A DNA stretch of 44,370 nt. It comes from Lentinus brumalis (taxonomy: Eukaryota; Basidiomycota; Agaricomycetes; Polyporales; Polyporaceae). Where the stretch lies: positions 1-44,370 of the forward strand of contig MARA01000088.1 in NCBI GenBank assembly GCA_001792895.1, given 5' to 3'. This document shows, in pieces, positions 41,956-44,370 of the stretch. Positions within the stretch are counted from its first letter, which is position 1, and each line of letters opens with the position of its first letter. Position numbers and translations under genes: made by a program. The notes below the pieces were generated by a model. It worked only from the letters and a program-made list of their open reading frames with translations, had not been told where the DNA came from and did not search any database.

Positions 41956-44340
41956 ATGGACACCAACTTCGCCTTCTACGATGATCAACCGACGTTTTCT
42001 CAAGAGGAGCCGTCCTTCGAACAAGATGAACAGCCGGAAGAAGACGTAAAGTACGTGTCTGAGGGCATCTATCTATCTGGCCACTGTCCTGCTTTGCGCA
42101 CTCCGTCCTCATCGTACCCCTCCCCCTCTCTCAATAGCGAACTCGACGAGCCCCTCGGCGCGGCGGCGTACACCGATGACGAGGAAGACGGGCCTCTCCG
42201 CGAGCCGTTCAACATCAGCTTCGTCCCGCCGACCATGGTGACCGAGGACAGTGTCTCGCAGGAGGAGGTCACCCGCGGCCATCTCGTCGCGGACGCTCAC
42301 TTTGACGAGTTGGCGCAGAGGTATGTCGAGATGCCGACCAGAACCGTCCTCCTCTCCGATCTTGAGCGGAACTTCAACTCCCGCAACCAAGAGAGGGCTC
42401 TCTCGCTCCTGCAGCGCAAGAACCTTCTCAAGGTCGACAGCCGCTACTTGTACGCCGCCAATGATCCCAAGATCTACTGGAAGCTGAGCGAGGTGTGTAC
42501 ATGATGCTACCTCTGTTACCATCTCTGTGTCTCATCCCACCCGTGCGTTCTCGCTCCCTGTGCCCTTTCTGGCGTGCAGGTGCGCTGGGACTGCGACATA
42601 CGTGTCCCGAAGGAGCTCGGCTTCGGTGCTGTGTTGCCGCCAGTGGACAAACCGGACTGGTCGTTCACGATGCGCTTCGACCGCAGACATTGGACGTTCA
42701 AGGCGACCGGCGCGTCTTTGGTTTCCTGCCCGACCACCGGATGTTATACATTGGCCAGGCTCCGATGCAGGCTGATGTGTTCATCGCGCTCATGCCTGTC
42801 GACGCCTTTGCCGCAGACCCGGAGCCCGTCCGCCACACGCGCGTGCCCACGACGATGAGTTCTGTTGTGGCACGCATTACCATCTCCATGATCACCTACA
42901 TGCTCGTCAAGGCTGGCTATGGTACGGTATACATGACGGAAGAGTATCCCGACGTCGCGAAGGAGTATGAATGGCGGTTGCAAACCAACATCTTGTGAGT
43001 CCTGCCATTTCCCGCATGTGGTCTTGCCCATGTCGTTGCGACGCCCGCCCATTGCTACCGCGCACAATCAGAGGCAGGCGCGTGTCTTGACTCTCGTCGC
43101 TCACCCTAACCCTTGGGTAACCACAAGGGATATTGACGATGAGCGGTCGCCCGCTCCGGACGATACATCCCAATATTGTGAGCGTATGACCGCTCACCGT
43201 GACCCTTGGATGATAGCAAGCGCATGGATGAGCGGTCGCCCGCTCCGGACAACGTGTCGCTCTGAGCGTCGCCCGCTCCGGACGATACATCCCAATATTG
43301 TGAGCGTACGACCGCTCACCGTGACCCTTGGATGATAGCAAGCGCATGGATGAGCGGTCGCCCGCTCCGGACAACGTGTCGCTCTGAGCGGTCGCCCGCT
43401 CCGAACGACACATCCCACTATTGTGAGCGTACGACCGCTCACCGTGACCCTGGGATCACAGCAAGCGCATGGATCAGTGTCGCTCTGAGCGGTCGCCCGC
43501 TCCAGACGACATATCACCATGAGCGTGCGACAGGTCGCCAGACGACACCGCATAAGCGGTTGCCCGCTCCAGATGGATTGTCGAGTACTAATAGCGGCTG
43601 ACCCGTGGCAGAAGATGCCTTGTGAGCGGTCGCCCGCTCCTATTCTCCCCATTCCACATTTGTTGCACGTCATGTATGCTCACTCGTTTCGTCAGCGACA
43701 ATCCCATCTGGCAGTTCACTACCGAGACTCTTCGGAACCTCGACCGTGCGATCAAGGAGCATTACGACGAATGGTGGCAGGGAGCACCGGACTCGTACAG
43801 AGTCCCAGAGTTCATCGACGCTGAGCCCGTTGCCATCCTCGCCAAGTATGGCCAAAACATCAAAATCTGTGCCCCAGCTACCTTCGAGGCCGATTGCGAT
43901 ACTTGGAACGACATGATCGACTTCAACAACATCCTCCGCATTCACATGGCTTATGCTGTGCATACCCAGTGCGTGTTAACACCTGCATCTCATACATATG
44001 CTCTCATATCAATTGCACCACACGCATCCTGACTGTAGGGCTATTGAGGCAAGCGGCTTCGAGCCTATCGACCCCAGCGCATCCTCGATCGCTACACACA
44101 TGTATACACGACCGCCGATCCCGAACACGCGCGAGCTCATCGAGGACTTGGAAAACTACGACCTCCTCGACGGTGACGGTCGCGAGATCCCCATCTTCTC
44201 CGAGGACGGACTTCCAATCCTCCGCAGAGACAGGTTTCGCGACCCGGACACACCTCCCTGCGGCTTGCTCCAGGATCTCAACAAGGTCCTCCCCCTCTTT
44301 CAAGAGTCCTCGATCATCCCGCTTCAGGACCCTGAGCTCT
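41956..44340 (+). CDS. Gene B: large unrecognised protein, truncated by the telomere
   Basis: Exons 41956-42050, 42138-42492, 42580-42994, 43696-43968 and 44039-44340. One missing base near 42708 interrupts exon 3. The acidic N-terminus (SQEEPSFEQDEQPEEDV) is followed by NNS-type segments: SLLQRKNLLKVDSRYLYAAN, VRWDCDIRVPKELGFGAVLP, and after the break FGFLPDHRMLYIGQAP and MTYMLVKAGYG-like sequence. Exon 4 has DNPIWQFTTETLRNLDRAIK and the last exon PPIPNTRELIEDLENYDLLD. The last exon is still strongly coding (IIPLQDPEL) when telomere repeats begin. Translation continues six residues into the telomere to a TAG at 44355-44357. I recall similar unannotated Agaricomycete proteins, but no function. 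Intron 42995-43695 is 701 nt and full of hairpin repeats; the others are 70-87 nt. Confidence 0.75.
43141..43639. repeat. Hairpin-repeat cluster in gene B intron 3
   Basis: About twelve copies. The dominant form has centre TCGC (GAGCGGTCGCCCGCTC) and alternates with a degraded form (GAGCGTACGACCGCTC). A roughly 135-bp unit (CGGACGATACATCCCAATAT... through ...GACCCTTGGATGATAGCAAG) is repeated about three times. Confidence 0.92.
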
Positions 44341-44370
44341 TAGGGGTTAGGGTTTAGGGTTAGGGTTTAG
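44341..44370 (+). other. Telomere, mixed TTAGGG and TTTAGGG units
   Basis: TTAGGGG-TTAGGG-TTTAGGG-TTAGGG-TTTAG runs to the end of the window. The G-rich strand points outward, so this is a true right chromosome end. It starts immediately after GAGCTC of the gene B coding exon with no subtelomeric spacer. Confidence 0.92.

Overview
The window is the right end of a basidiomycete (Agaricomycete, probably polypore-like) chromosome. The evidence is the TTAGGG-type telomere at the last 30 bases, dense 50-60 nt GT-AG introns, an intron-bearing Helitron, a divergent fungal-type G-protein alpha gene, and large gene families with acidic low-complexity tails. All coordinates and exon joins come from reading the sequence by eye. 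Splice sites were accepted when reading phase and family-like protein sequence carried across the join.

Layout. 1-5.5 kb: a Helitron Rep-helicase gene (+). 5.8-14 kb: a cluster of small F-box proteins with a nucleotidyltransferase-like 'GGSA...DVFVP' core, mixed with a second unrecognised family; most lie on the minus strand. 15.1-18.8 kb: a 13-exon divergent G-alpha gene (-) with unusually long introns. 19-22.5 kb: a poorly resolved coding-like stretch (+). 22.8-23.3 kb: a fragment of a Ty3/gypsy-type polyprotein (-). 23.9-24.2 kb: a foldback element. 24.3-25.5 kb: a RING-finger gene (+). 26.7-29.8 kb: gene C, a large nuclear-looking protein (-). 30.2-32.5 kb: arrays of a 16-bp hairpin sequence around a 1.36-kb inverted repeat that carries tRNA-like Pol III units. 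33-35 kb: a MITE-like insertion and a 46-bp tandem array. 35.5-41.5 kb: gene A (+), with a ParB/sulfiredoxin-like N-terminal segment. 42-44.34 kb: gene B (+), which runs directly into the telomere.

The most distinctive feature is a short hairpin sequence, stem GAGCGG/CCGCTC around a 4-base centre (commonly GAGCGGTCGACCGCTC), repeated roughly 80-100 times between 30.2 and 43.7 kb. It fills intergenic DNA and specifically inflates four introns of genes A and B to 480-700 nt, while neighbouring introns stay at 40-90 nt. One copy sits in a coding exon. The centre differs between clusters, as if each cluster is homogenised locally. Gene A, which hosts three of these introns, has a segment resembling the ParB fold; bacterial ParB binds 16-bp palindromes. 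That link is speculative but testable.

Nine reading-frame breaks in otherwise coherent genes all behave as single missing bases, several in G or C runs. This points to uncorrected long-read deletions rather than pseudogenes. Gene B is fused in the middle of an exon to telomere repeats, as expected for a broken and healed chromosome end.
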